NCBI GenBank assembly: GCA_944373065.1
Contig: CALWAJ010000002.1
Coordinates: 1-46,567 of the forward strand
Direction of reading: 5' to 3'
From: an uncultured Bacilli bacterium
Lineage (GTDB): Bacteria; Bacillota_I; Bacilli_A; RF39; UBA660
Length of the DNA stretch: 46,567 bases
A program made the translations under genes and the position numbers. The notes under the pieces are model-generated. The model saw nothing but the letters and a program-made list of their open reading frames with translations, did no database searches and was not told the origin of the DNA. Every line of letters starts with the position of its first letter. The first letter of the stretch is position 1. Shown here piece by piece: positions 1 to 8,289 of the stretch.

Positions 1-1
1 G

Positions 2-319
2 TCATTGAGATTAACTAATAGAGGAAAAGAAGATAGTCTTTCTTTTGATGAGAGAGTTATGGCATCTGTTTTAAAAGACCAGAGTTTTGTAAATGATGCT
101 GATATAAATATAGTTTGTGATAGAGAACTTGCTATGGCTCTTTATAAAAAGATTAGAGAATATCATCCTGATATTGATGATAAAACAGTTATTAAGTATT
201 TCGAGATAGCTTTAGATAATATTAGAAATATAGAAGTATCTGAAGAAAGAAAAGCTAGTAGAGCTAAAAGATTAGGTTTAAGTAAAAATTTTAATCGTTG
301 GAGCAGTATGAATATTTAA
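2..319 (+). CDS. hypothetical protein, 5'-truncated by window edge
   Basis: The frame is open to the left edge, so this is the C-terminal part of a gene that begins outside the window. The TTG at position 5 has no ribosome binding site visible before it. The visible ~105 residues are charged and predicted helical, with a basic C-terminal end (ERKASRAKRLG) and the tail NRWSSMNI. I do not recognise a family. The stop lies 17 bases before the start of the next gene, so the two are probably co-transcribed. No function is proposed. Confidence 0.55.
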   Translation, partial: SLRLTNRGKEDSLSFDERVMASVLKDQSFVNDADINIVCDRELAMALYKKIREYHPDIDDKTVIKYFEIALDNIRNIEVSEERKASRAKRLGLSKNFNRWSSMNI

Positions 320-336
320 TAAATATAGGGGGACTT

Positions 337-1401
337 ATGAATAATATTTATAACTTTAGTAAATATAAAAAAACTCCTAAAAGTAATGTCATTAATCTAT
401 TATTAACAGATAAAATGAAATACTTTGAATTAGATGATAAAGACAAATACGATTATGAGACTGTAAAGACTATCTTTGATACCTATCCTTTTGATTATAA
501 TTATTTAAGAGAAGTATATCTTGATATTTATAATCATGTAAAAGAAGACTGGTCCTTTGAATTTCTCTTAAGATTTCATGATTTATCTAAAAGCTTTATC
601 AACGTAAAATTAAAGGATTATATCAAAGATGTTGATACTAAAGACATGGCCTCTAAAAAAGCTGAAGTAAATATCCTTGAATTTGAAATAGAATTAAGAA
701 AAAGAAAATATTTAAATGCTTTAGAGGAAATTGTTAATGACAATAATGGAGATTTAGGCCTAGGCTTTATTATCTTAAAAAACAATTTTTCCTATAGTGA
801 AGTTATATTAAATTATCTTACTAAAGCTCTTCTAAGTAAATTATTTTTAGATTTAGATATCGAAACATATTTACATACAAATTACGAAAGTTATGATGAA
901 ATAAAAGGTAAAGAAAAAAGTATCATTATGAATATCATAATATCTAAAGATGCAACTCTTGCTAATTACATTATGAATCATATAGGACTATTAAATGAGC
1001 TTTTATATGCTTTTGACTACATTAAAGATTTTTGGAATAGTTATATAAATAGAAATATGAGAGAAATCTATAAATATTTAACCGAAACTCTAGATAACTA
1101 TATTAATAGCCATAAAGAAAATTATCCTACTAAGGATGAGTATAATGAATTCGTCGAAACTGCTAGTTATGCATTTTATTTTACATCTAATGAATATGGC
1201 ATATTAGATGAACTTTATAAATATAAAAATGGTCCTGATACAGTAATGTTAGATTTTTTAAAACTAGAATTTGCAGATGATGAAGAAATTGAAAAAACTA
1301 AAGAATATCAATACTTTAAACAAGTAATGAACATAAAATTAAATAAAGTTACTGATATTGGTAAAAGAAAGAGTATGAATTTACAAAATAAAAATATTTA
1401 A
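337..1401 (+). CDS. hypothetical helical protein, 354 aa
   Basis: The start is set at ATG 337 because AGGGGG (328-332) sits just upstream; the frame is open further upstream but without a ribosome binding site. The protein is rich in Lys, Glu, Asn, Ile and Tyr, with no signal peptide or obvious membrane span, and looks like an all-helical cytoplasmic protein. I recognise no family. It follows the truncated first gene by 17 bases, probably in one transcript. A weak hairpin with a short T-run follows the stop at 1402-1426. Function unknown; likely lineage-specific. Confidence 0.7.
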   Translation: MNNIYNFSKYKKTPKSNVINLLLTDKMKYFELDDKDKYDYETVKTIFDTYPFDYNYLREVYLDIYNHVKEDWSFEFLLRFHDLSKSFINVKLKDYIKDVDTKDMASKKAEVNILEFEIELRKRKYLNALEEIVNDNNGDLGLGFIILKNNFSYSEVILNYLTKALLSKLFLDLDIETYLHTNYESYDEIKGKEKSIIMNIIISKDATLANYIMNHIGLLNELLYAFDYIKDFWNSYINRNMREIYKYLTETLDNYINSHKENYPTKDEYNEFVETASYAFYFTSNEYGILDELYKYKNGPDTVMLDFLKLEFADDEEIEKTKEYQYFKQVMNIKLNKVTDIGKRKSMNLQNKNI

Positions 1402-1426
1402 AGTTCATATAAATAGAACTATTTTT
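1402..1426 (+). terminator. weak intrinsic terminator
   Basis: Five-base stem AGTTC/GAACT (1402-1406 with 1416-1420) followed by A and five T. It sits directly after the 354-aa gene. The stem is short and AT-rich, so termination would be partial. Confidence 0.35.
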
Positions 1427-1519
1427 CATTATATAAAGAAAATGTTAAATAAAATAAACACATTAAAAAAATTAATTATACTATATAATATCTTTCGAAA
1501 GGTTAAAGTGGTGAATTAA

Positions 1520-2467
1520 ATGGAACATGAAGATTATAAAAATATATATGTAAAAACTGTCTTAAATGAAGTAAAGATGGCTGTTAATTGTAATAATATG
1601 GAATTAAGTGGTAAAAAAGAGATTGAAACAGACACTAAATTAAAAGCAGTTATAGGTGATTTGTTTTTTAATGAAGTTTATCTTTCTAATTCTTTAGGAA
1701 CTGCTGTTGATAATGAAGAATCAGAAAGAATAATTTCTACTTTAACAGTATATTATGCTGCTTTATATAACGATAACTTAGAATTGTTAAATGAAATTTT
1801 AGATAATAGAATTTATCTTGGTAATAATAGAAATAATTTAAATATAGCTATCCTTGATAAAAGAATTACTTCTAAATTTGCTAAAGATGAATATCTAAAA
1901 ATGCTAGAAAAAGAAAAAGATACTATTAGAGATTTCTATAAAGGTCTTTCTAAAAACAAAAAATATGATGATATGTTTTATATAGATAAATTTTCTAGTA
2001 TATTAAATAAAGTTATGAAAGAACTATTAGATGAAGATAAAGAAAGTGTTAATCCTTTCGAATATTTAGGAGCATTTGGTATAATTAAATCCCTAGACTA
2101 TTTAGAAGAAGAAGCAATAATCAATTCTAGCTTAAAACAAAAGGAATATATATTAAATAGCGTTGGTAATTATTTTCCAAAACTTGATCCCTATGATAGA
2201 AAGCGCATTAACGATTTAATTAAAAATACAAATATTGAGTTTAATTTAGATACAATTATTATGTTTTTATCTAAATTTAGCGATGAAGAGATTGTTAAAA
2301 TTGACAAGTTATTTAAAGAAAATAAATCTTTAGAAGATGCTTTTATCTTAAGACGGTTAAGCAATCTTCCTTTAAATAATGAAATATTGAAATTACAAGC
2401 ATTAATTTCTGATAATAGCAAGAGCAAAACTAAAAGAAAACGCATTTCTTTCTTCAGAAAACAATAA
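1520..2467 (+). CDS. hypothetical helical protein with basic tail, 315 aa
   Basis: ATG 1520 is preceded by GTGGTGA (1509-1515), a usable ribosome binding site. The product is a predicted helical, soluble protein with no recognisable motif. The last 14 residues are strongly basic and aromatic (SKTKRKRISFFRKQ), which could contact nucleic acid or membrane. The 423-aa unknown gene at 20326 ends in a similar SKTKRK string; this may be coincidence. A TATAAT-like sequence lies at 1484-1489, but no good -35 is seen. The next gene, the pyrophosphatase, has its own promoter. Function unknown. Confidence 0.7.
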   Translation: MEHEDYKNIYVKTVLNEVKMAVNCNNMELSGKKEIETDTKLKAVIGDLFFNEVYLSNSLGTAVDNEESERIISTLTVYYAALYNDNLELLNEILDNRIYLGNNRNNLNIAILDKRITSKFAKDEYLKMLEKEKDTIRDFYKGLSKNKKYDDMFYIDKFSSILNKVMKELLDEDKESVNPFEYLGAFGIIKSLDYLEEEAIINSSLKQKEYILNSVGNYFPKLDPYDRKRINDLIKNTNIEFNLDTIIMFLSKFSDEEIVKIDKLFKENKSLEDAFILRRLSNLPLNNEILKLQALISDNSKSKTKRKRISFFRKQ

Positions 2468-2493
2468 TTAATATTTAAGAATCAATAAAAATA

Positions 2494-2502
2494 TGTTATA
2501 AT
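2494..2502 (+). promoter_or_regulatory. extended -10 promoter of ppaC
   Basis: TGTTATAAT, a perfect -10 hexamer with the TGn extension, 24 bases before ATG 2527. There is no convincing -35, which extended -10 promoters do not need. Confidence 0.6.
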
Positions 2503-2526
2503 CTACAAGTAGAAAGAAGGAGTAAT

Positions 2527-4149
2527 ATGGAAAAAATATATGTTTTTGGACATCGTAAACCTGATACAGATTCAGTAAGCGCAGCGATAAGTTATTCTTA
2601 TTTAAAAAAACAATTAGGCTATAATGTAGAGCCTCGCGTATTAAGTGCTATTAATAAAGAAACTAAATATGCTTTAAATTATTTTAATGTAAAAGAGCCA
2701 ATGTACTTAAATGATGTTAAGTTACAACTTAAAGATATCAATTATCATAAAGGATACTTTCTAAACGAAAAGAAATCTATCTTTGATAGTTATATCTATA
2801 TGCTTAATGAAGGTTTAACTGGTGTACCTATTGTTGATGATAAAAATAAATTTATGGGAATAGTAACTATTAAAGACTTAGCACATGCTTTTATCGATAT
2901 AAAAGTAGAAAATCTTGAAACTAGTTATGATAACTTACTTAATGTTTTAAATGCTGAAGAAGTAAATAGAGTAGATGATGAAATTATAGGTAATATCTTA
3001 GCAGCTTCATATCGTAGTACTACTTTTATAAATACAGTAAACCTAACTAGTAACGATATTTTAATAGTAGGAGATAGACATAGTGTTATTGAATATGCTG
3101 TTAAATCTAAAGTTAAAATGATAATATTATCAGGATTTAGCGAAATAAAAGATGAACATATTAAACTTGCTAAAGAAAATGGTGTTAATATCATTAGAAG
3201 TAGTTATGACACTTATCATATTGCTAAATTAATTAGTTTATCTAATTATATTAGAACTATGAGAAGAACTACTAAAGATGCAGTTTACTTTGATGAAAAT
3301 AGTTATGTAGATGATATATTAGATGTTAATAAGAAACTAAGACATACTAACTATCCTGTAATTAATGGTAGAACTGGTAAATGTTTAGGACTTTTAAGAA
3401 TAACAGATTTAGACTCTAAAAATCCTAAGAAAGTAATACTAGTTGACCATAATGAAGAAAAACAAAGTGCTGAAGGATTAAATGAAGCAGAGATTATAGA
3501 GATAGTAGATCATCATAACTTAAGTAGCCTATCAACTGCTAGTCCTATTAACTTTAGAAATATGGCAGTTGGGTCAAGTAATACAATTATCTATTCTTTA
3601 TATAAAGAAAGAAATATTGAGATACCTAAAGAAATAGCTGGTATGATGTTATCAGGAATTCTATCAGATACCTTAATATTAAAATCACCTACCACAACAG
3701 AATTAGATAGAAAAGCAGTCAAAGAATTATCTAGTATTGCTGAAGTTGATTATGAAGAGTATGGTCTTAACTTAATTAAGGCAGGTACTTCTCTTGAAGG
3801 AATGACTCACGAAGACGTTCTATATAATGACTTTAAACTATATACAGTAGATGATAAAACTTTAGGTATAGGGCAATTCTTTACAACTAACTTTGATGAA
3901 ATAGAAAAAGATATGGATGCTTATCTTGATACTTTAGATAGAGAAGCAGAAGGTAATAATTATTCACTAATCGCTTTATACATAACAGATATTATTAAGA
4001 ATGGTTCTTATGTTTTATTTAATAGAAAAGCTAAAGATATAATGGATAATGCCTATGATAAAGAAATGTGTGAAGGTGAATATTTACAAGACTGTGTTTC
4101 TCGTAAAAAGAATGTTGTACCAGTAATTATGGCAAGTTTTGAGAAATAG
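2527..4149 (+). CDS. ppaC: manganese-dependent inorganic pyrophosphatase with CBS/DRTGG regulatory insert
   Basis: Family II pyrophosphatase, hydrolysing PPi to phosphate in the cytoplasm and so pulling biosynthetic reactions forward. The DHH domain opens with GHRKPDTDS (H9, D13, D15), the usual metal ligands, and continues with VDHHN (D328-H329-H330) after a long insert. The C-terminal DHHA2 domain ends with SRKKNVVP near residue 530, the substrate-binding signature. At 540 aa it is far longer than the ~310-aa minimal enzyme; residues ~65-300 fit the CBS-DRTGG-CBS insert known from adenine-nucleotide-regulated forms. A good AAGGAG site (2516-2521) precedes ATG 2527. It is transcribed alone, between an extended -10 promoter and a strong terminator. 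Confidence 0.93.
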   Translation: MEKIYVFGHRKPDTDSVSAAISYSYLKKQLGYNVEPRVLSAINKETKYALNYFNVKEPMYLNDVKLQLKDINYHKGYFLNEKKSIFDSYIYMLNEGLTGVPIVDDKNKFMGIVTIKDLAHAFIDIKVENLETSYDNLLNVLNAEEVNRVDDEIIGNILAASYRSTTFINTVNLTSNDILIVGDRHSVIEYAVKSKVKMIILSGFSEIKDEHIKLAKENGVNIIRSSYDTYHIAKLISLSNYIRTMRRTTKDAVYFDENSYVDDILDVNKKLRHTNYPVINGRTGKCLGLLRITDLDSKNPKKVILVDHNEEKQSAEGLNEAEIIEIVDHHNLSSLSTASPINFRNMAVGSSNTIIYSLYKERNIEIPKEIAGMMLSGILSDTLILKSPTTTELDRKAVKELSSIAEVDYEEYGLNLIKAGTSLEGMTHEDVLYNDFKLYTVDDKTLGIGQFFTTNFDEIEKDMDAYLDTLDREAEGNNYSLIALYITDIIKNGSYVLFNRKAKDIMDNAYDKEMCEGEYLQDCVSRKKNVVPVIMASFEK

Positions 4150-4183
4150 TATAGTTTGTAGTCTAAACTATACTATTTTTTTA
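4145..4183 (+). terminator. intrinsic terminator of ppaC
   Basis: A 13-bp perfect stem, 4145-4157 paired with 4165-4177, with a 7-base loop and a run of seven T (4176-4182). The ppaC stop codon lies inside the left arm. The ribosome binding site of the next gene begins right at its end, so the next gene is probably read through or has a nearby promoter. Confidence 0.85.
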
Positions 4184-4198
4184 AAGGAGGTTTTGCTT

Positions 4199-4918
4199 GT
4201 GAAAGATGTTATAACTTGTAAAGATATATTAGACTGTTTTTTGAAAAAAAAATCTACTGAAGACGAGATAGTACCTAGTCAAGATGAAAGATTTAAAATT
4301 TTAGAAGAAAACAAGGCAGATATTGAAGTATATAAGTATTTAAAAGAAAAACTAAAGAATTTAACTATAGAAGTTTGTGGTGATTACGAGGGCTTAGTTT
4401 TAGATTTAATGAGTTGTAGAGCTTTAGAAGGCTGGTGTTGGCAAACTACCGAAAGTTCCATAGTATTTCTTAATAATGATGATTATATAGAAAGAGGAAA
4501 TTTAATATTTGATCAATACAAAGAATATTGGCATTCTTGGATTAATTTTCATTATAGAGATAATGAATATACTTTTGATCCATGTTTAAATATTTTGTGT
4601 GATAAAAAAATATATCAAGAAGTTTTTGAAACAGAGGTAAGAGGAATTGTTAACGCTAACGAAGTAAGAGGTGAATTAATAAATGCTATTTTAAATCCTA
4701 AACCTAAGAAAATAGACAATTCTCCTAGTGCTATACTTGTAGAAGAATTTATGAAAAAATATTTTAGAGATTCTTTGGAAAGACAAAAAAATGAGACATT
4801 GATTACAGGTAACGATGATGTGAGTTCACCAATGTACAGAAATAATACGGGATATAAAGCTAAAATTGAAGATGGTAAAATAAAAAAACTAGTTGCTCAT
4901 TTTTATTCAAATGGATAG
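4199..4918 (+). CDS. hypothetical protein, possible transglutaminase/papain-like fold
   Basis: The start is GTG 4199, placed 8 bases after AAAGGAGG (4183-4190). An upstream in-frame ATG at 4139 lies inside the ppaC terminator and is unlikely. The protein is 239 aa without a signal peptide. The order GWCWQ (C80), YWHSW (H112) and YTFDPCL (D127) resembles the Cys-His-Asp triad of transglutaminase-like and papain-like enzymes, where the His and Asp lie on adjacent strands in the same spacing. This is a motif-level guess: overall similarity to a named family is not visible. The stop (4916-4918) coincides with the left edge of the duplicated uppP leader. Confidence 0.6.
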   Translation: MKDVITCKDILDCFLKKKSTEDEIVPSQDERFKILEENKADIEVYKYLKEKLKNLTIEVCGDYEGLVLDLMSCRALEGWCWQTTESSIVFLNNDDYIERGNLIFDQYKEYWHSWINFHYRDNEYTFDPCLNILCDKKIYQEVFETEVRGIVNANEVRGELINAILNPKPKKIDNSPSAILVEEFMKKYFRDSLERQKNETLITGNDDVSSPMYRNNTGYKAKIEDGKIKKLVAHFYSNG

Positions 4919-5029
4919 TGTTTAGATGTGTCTAACATGTTTTTAGTTCTTTTATTTCTATATTTTTAATATTATAACTGGCTAGTAGAAAAAGGTTAAT
5001 TATGTAAGATATTATTAATACAATTATTT
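4916..5029 (+). repeat. direct repeat copy 1: degenerate duplicate of the uppP 5' region
   Basis: This segment aligns without gaps to 6354-6467 at a constant offset of 1438 bases, with about 70% identity by my count over 115 positions and an identical run of 23 bases at the right end. It includes a decayed copy of the uppP promoter (TATAAC at 4973-4978), ribosome binding site (AAAGG) and the first ten codons. In this copy the ATG at 5002 is followed at once by TAA, so it is not translated. The Rpn nuclease gene lies between the two copies. Confidence 0.75.
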
Positions 5030-5310
5030 ATGTATACTGTCTAATTTTTATTTATTTGTATTGACACGATTTATCTATTATGATACCTTATAGATAGAAG
5101 AGGTGATACATAAAAGTTGGGGAATGGAGAAATTTTAAATTTTTTGAAAAAAGTATGAATTTTGTAATTTGGAGAAGTTTTGGATATAAATATTTAAAAT
5201 TCCTCTAGAGAAAATAGTAAATTGAGGACTTATTTTTCTTGAATTTTGAAAATTGCCTTTTTGCATTAGTTTATAGACTGTGTTATAAGTAGTGCAGAAG
5301 GAGGAAGAAT
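5030..5310 (+). other. leader/intergenic region of the Rpn gene
   Basis: About 280 bases without a credible gene on either strand. TTGACA at 5061-5066 is a good -35 hexamer, but the -10 at 17-base spacing (TACCTT) is poor; TATGAT and TATAGA nearby have wrong spacing. AGGTGAT (5101-5107) looks like an orphan ribosome binding site with no open frame behind it. The rest is AT-rich with runs of A and T. It may be a long 5' leader or the remnant of an earlier gene. Confidence 0.4.
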
Positions 5311-6129
5311 ATGAATAAAGTTCCAAGGTTTATTTCCTTATTAGCAGATACAACTGCTAAAGCTTTACTTAAAGATAAACACTATAGCTGGTTCTATGAG
5401 GAAATTATTAAATATAAAACTAGTATTGACTTAAAGAAATATAAGCTAGTTGATCCAGAAATGAATACTGGTAATAAAGTTAAAGATTATAGAGCAGATT
5501 TAATTTATGAAAAAGGAAAACAAATTATTAATCTTGAATTAAATCAATTTGTTTACAAATATACTTTAACAAAGAATCTATACTATGCTTTAAGATTAGC
5601 AGGTTATGGATATTTAAGTGGTAAAGATTTTGATGAAAGATATGTAACCCAAATCAATTTAAACAATAAAATAATAAATGACGGGAAGAAAGGTAATAGT
5701 TTAATAAATTATAAGTTGCAAGATCCCAAATATGCAAAAATATTAAAAAATTTAAATATTATAGATATATATCTTTTAAATTACAAAGGAATAAGATATA
5801 ATGGAACTAACAAATATGAAACGTACTTATCTATGTTAACAGCAAACTCTTACGAAGAGATGGAAGAAATAATAGGTGATTTAGAAGAAGGGAGAATAAT
5901 TATGGAAAAGTTAAAAGAATTAGGATTAGATGATAAATTTGGAATGCTTTATGATGCAGAGATAGTACAAAAGAAAGAAGTAAATTCTGCTAGAAGTGAA
6001 GGCAGAAAAGAAGGTGCTAAAGAAAGAGAAAAATCTATCGCTAAAGCAATGTTAAAAGCCGGAGAAAGCGTTAGTAAAATAATGAGTTACACTGGATTAA
6101 AGAAAAAAGATATTCAATTGTTAAGGTGA
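5311..6129 (+). CDS. Rpn-family PD-(D/E)XK nuclease / putative transposase-like protein
   Basis: 272 aa. The PD-(D/E)XK-like core is seen as YRADLIYEKG...NLELNQ, with D63 and E76 at the expected spacing; the usual K/Q of the ExK/ExQ motif is N78 here. The C-terminal linker (ARSEGRKEGAKERE) followed by a short helix-turn-helix-like end (SIAKAMLKAG..VSKIMSYTGL..KDI) is typical of Rpn-like proteins, which promote RecA-independent recombination in Escherichia coli. A strong AAGGAGGA (5298-5305) precedes ATG 5311. The gene lies between two copies of the uppP leader and is followed by a decayed second C-terminal end, so it probably behaves as an accessory, mobile-like cassette. Exact activity is unproven. 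Confidence 0.75.
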   Translation: MNKVPRFISLLADTTAKALLKDKHYSWFYEEIIKYKTSIDLKKYKLVDPEMNTGNKVKDYRADLIYEKGKQIINLELNQFVYKYTLTKNLYYALRLAGYGYLSGKDFDERYVTQINLNNKIINDGKKGNSLINYKLQDPKYAKILKNLNIIDIYLLNYKGIRYNGTNKYETYLSMLTANSYEEMEEIIGDLEEGRIIMEKLKELGLDDKFGMLYDAEIVQKKEVNSARSEGRKEGAKEREKSIAKAMLKAGESVSKIMSYTGLKKKDIQLLR

Positions 6130-6275
6130 GAAGAATAATTATAGAGAAGTTGAAACAGCTAGGTAAAGAAAGAGAAAAATCCATTGCTAAAACTATACTT
6201 TCCAAAATGATGAATATACATTTAATTAGTGAAATAACAGGATTATCTAAGAAACAAATAACTACTTTGATATAG
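6126..6275 (+). pseudogene. decayed tail of a second Rpn-like gene
   Basis: A 49-codon frame overlapping the stop of the intact Rpn gene. It reads RIIIEKLKQLG fused directly to KEREKSIAK, then ISEITGLSKKQI. The intact gene has RIIMEKLKELG (from residue 193), about 28 residues of linker, then KEREKSIAK and IMSYTGLKKKDI. The remnant is therefore the same C-terminal end with the linker deleted, and lacks the whole nuclease core. A GTG at 6126 is available but no ribosome binding site is clear. Best read as the leftover of a tandem duplication or an earlier insertion at the same place. Confidence 0.75.
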
Positions 6276-6282
6276 CCAAGTA

Positions 6283-6340
6283 AATAAAGGGACTGAGTAA
6301 AAAATAAAAATATTATTTTTACTCAGTCCCTTTATTAATT
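6283..6340 (+). terminator. long hairpin terminator after the Rpn cassette
   Basis: A long perfect stem in which AATAAAGGGACTGAGTAAAA pairs with the mirror arm ending at 6336; the loop is AT-rich. A T-rich tail (TTTATTAATTT) follows. It closes the Rpn cassette just before the second copy of the uppP leader and would isolate uppP from read-through. Confidence 0.75.
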
Positions 6341-6353
6341 TAATATAAGTTTC

Positions 6354-6467
6354 TAGTGTTTATAAATGTCTAATATGTTTATTCTACTTTCTTTTATTAT
6401 ATTTTAATGATATACTTATTAGAAGAAAAGAGGTTTATTATGACAGATATTATTAATACAATTATTT
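6354..6467 (+). repeat. direct repeat copy 2: functional uppP promoter and 5' end
   Basis: The intact partner of the degenerate copy at 4916-5029. It contains the working extended -10 promoter, ribosome binding site and first codons of uppP. See the first copy for the alignment. Confidence 0.75.
6408..6416 (+). promoter_or_regulatory. extended -10 promoter of uppP
   Basis: TGATATACT, five of six matches to TATAAT plus the TGn extension, 23 bases before ATG 6440. It lies inside the repeated leader segment. Confidence 0.5.
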
Positions 6468-7255
6468 TGGGAATTATTCAGGGGATTGCCGAGTTTTTAC
6501 CTATTTCAAGTAGTGCTCATCTAATTGTTTTTAGAGATCTTTTTGGAATAGGAGCTGATATGTCTAGTAAAGTTGCTTTATGTTTTGATTTAGCTCTACA
6601 TTTAGGTACTTTGTTAGCGATAGCTGTTTTCTTCTTTAAGGATTTCTTAAACATGGTTATAAAAGGTGTTACCAAGGGAGTTAAAGATAAAGATGGTAAA
6701 TTATTTTGGAAAATAGTGGTTGCAACTATTCCTGCTGCTATCGTAGGTGTTTTATTTGAAGAAACAATAGAAAATGCTATTAGAACTAATTACTTATTAA
6801 TTGCTACTGCTCTAATAGTTATGGGTGTTATCATTTATTTAGTAGATAAAAATAGCAAGGAAGAGAAGACTACAAAAGAAATATCTTTTAAAGATGCTTT
6901 TATTATTGGATGTTCTCAAGTCTTTGCACTAATACCAGGATTTTCTCGTAGTGGTACTACTATCGCTAGTGCAAGAGCCTTAAAAGTAGATAGAGAAAGC
7001 GCTGCTAAGTTTTCATTTTACTTATCAGCACCTGTTGTTCTTGGAGCTTGCATTCTTCAATTACTTGATGATGGGGCAGTAGAATTAATAATGCAAAATG
7101 CAACTATCTTTATTTTGGGAATTGTTGTATCATTTGTTACTGGTTTAATTTGTATTAAGTTCTTATTACAATATCTTAAGAAACATGACTTTAAATTATT
7201 CATGATTTATCGTATTATCCTTGCTATAATTGTTATTTTAACCGTTATATTTTGA
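6440..7255 (+). CDS. uppP: undecaprenyl-diphosphatase
   Basis: Integral membrane phosphatase (BacA family) that converts undecaprenyl diphosphate to the monophosphate, recycling the lipid carrier for peptidoglycan and wall polymers. The two family signatures are present: GIAEFLPISSSAHL (E18, H27) and PGFSRSGTT near residues 166-175. The 271-aa length is normal and several hydrophobic spans are evident. I chose ATG 6440 because AAGAGG (6428-6433) precedes it; an upstream frame extension to 6407 overlaps the promoter. Its stop codon overlaps the ribosome binding site of the next gene, so the DUF1016 nuclease, ZIP transporter and CmpB-like genes may be co-transcribed. Confidence 0.95.
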   Translation: MTDIINTIILGIIQGIAEFLPISSSAHLIVFRDLFGIGADMSSKVALCFDLALHLGTLLAIAVFFFKDFLNMVIKGVTKGVKDKDGKLFWKIVVATIPAAIVGVLFEETIENAIRTNYLLIATALIVMGVIIYLVDKNSKEEKTTKEISFKDAFIIGCSQVFALIPGFSRSGTTIASARALKVDRESAAKFSFYLSAPVVLGACILQLLDDGAVELIMQNATIFILGIVVSFVTGLICIKFLLQYLKKHDFKLFMIYRIILAIIVILTVIF

Positions 7256-7269
7256 GGAGGTAGTGCATC

Positions 7270-8283
7270 GTGCTAGATAAATCATTTAAAGAACTATGTG
7301 ATGGTATTAAAAAAGATATTAAAGACACGCAGTTAGAAATTATGGTAAATGCTAATACTAATTTAGTTAATCTGTATTATAGAATAGGGAAAACATTAGA
7401 TGAAAATAGTAAATGGGGAAATAAATTTGTAGAAACTGTGGCTTTCGAACTTAAAAATACATTTCCTACTTTAAAAGGGTTTTCCGTTCGTAATTTAAAG
7501 TATATGAAAGCATTTTATAATGAATATAAAGATGATGCTGAATTTGTGCACTGTTTAAACTGTGCACAATTGCCTTGGAAACACAATATTACTTTAATTC
7601 AAAAAGTAAAAGATAAAAATATTCGTAAATGGTATATGGAAAAATGTTTTGAAGAAGGATGGTCAAAGAATGTTTTAATATATCAGATAGATACTGATTT
7701 ATATAAAAGACAGGTAGAAAATAAAAAACACAATAATTTCAAGTTAACTTTAAAAGAAAATAGTGATCTTGTTAATAACATTATGAAAGAACCTTATGTA
7801 TTTGATTTAATAGAATTAACTGAAGATTATAAGGAAAGAGAATTAGAGAATAAAATGTTAGAACGCTTAAAAAATGTTCTATTAGAATTAGGTAGTGGTT
7901 TTTCCTTTGTTGGCAATCAATATAAAATCACTGTTGATAATGAAGATTTCTATATTGATTTGTTATTCTATCATATTAAACTTAAATGTTATGTGGCAAT
8001 AGAACTTAAAGTAGGCAAGTTTAAACCTGAATTTGGTAGTAAAATGGGCTTTTATTTAACTGCGTTAGATGAACAAATTAAAGATGATAATGATAATCCT
8101 TCTATTGGTATAATTTTGTGTTCTAGTAAAAGCAACAAAATAGTAGATTATACTTTAAAATATATTAATAAACCACTAGGAGTTAGTGAATATAAAATCT
8201 TTAATGAACTCCCTAATAATTTACTAAAAGATTTTCCAACAGAAGATGAATTAAACTTATATATGGATATAGATGAGGAGTGA
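7270..8283 (+). CDS. DUF1016/YhcG-family PD-(D/E)XK nuclease
   Basis: 337 aa starting at GTG 7270, 9 bases after GAGGAGG (7254-7260). The N-terminal ~150 residues match the DUF1016 helical domain (LYYRIGK, FSVRNLKYMKAFY, QLPWKHN, FEEGWSKN). The C-terminal half is the nuclease fold: FYIDLLFYH (D230) and AIELKVGKFKPEFGSKM (E245, K247) give the D...ExK metal site. Family members are often found with restriction-modification or other mobile genes, but their biological role is poorly defined. Here no restriction genes are nearby; the gene sits between uppP and a metal transporter in a tightly spaced cluster. Confidence 0.88.
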   Translation: MLDKSFKELCDGIKKDIKDTQLEIMVNANTNLVNLYYRIGKTLDENSKWGNKFVETVAFELKNTFPTLKGFSVRNLKYMKAFYNEYKDDAEFVHCLNCAQLPWKHNITLIQKVKDKNIRKWYMEKCFEEGWSKNVLIYQIDTDLYKRQVENKKHNNFKLTLKENSDLVNNIMKEPYVFDLIELTEDYKERELENKMLERLKNVLLELGSGFSFVGNQYKITVDNEDFYIDLLFYHIKLKCYVAIELKVGKFKPEFGSKMGFYLTALDEQIKDDNDNPSIGIILCSSKSNKIVDYTLKYINKPLGVSEYKIFNELPNNLLKDFPTEDELNLYMDIDEE

Positions 8284-8289
8284 TAACTT

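Noticed and set aside
2191..2445. Open frame of 84 codons on the minus strand inside the 315-aa gene
   Set aside because: It is the mirror of a well-supported plus-strand gene, has no ribosome binding site and shows Leu/Ser composition typical of antisense frames in AT-rich genes.
5135..5326. Minus-strand frame of 63 codons across the Rpn leader
   Set aside because: It runs over the Rpn ribosome binding site and start, has no site of its own and is not protein-like.
6283..6336. The long perfect hairpin as a miniature inverted-repeat transposable element
   Set aside because: It has only a short loop and a T-rich tail, lies right after a gene end and shows no target duplication of its own; a terminator is simpler.
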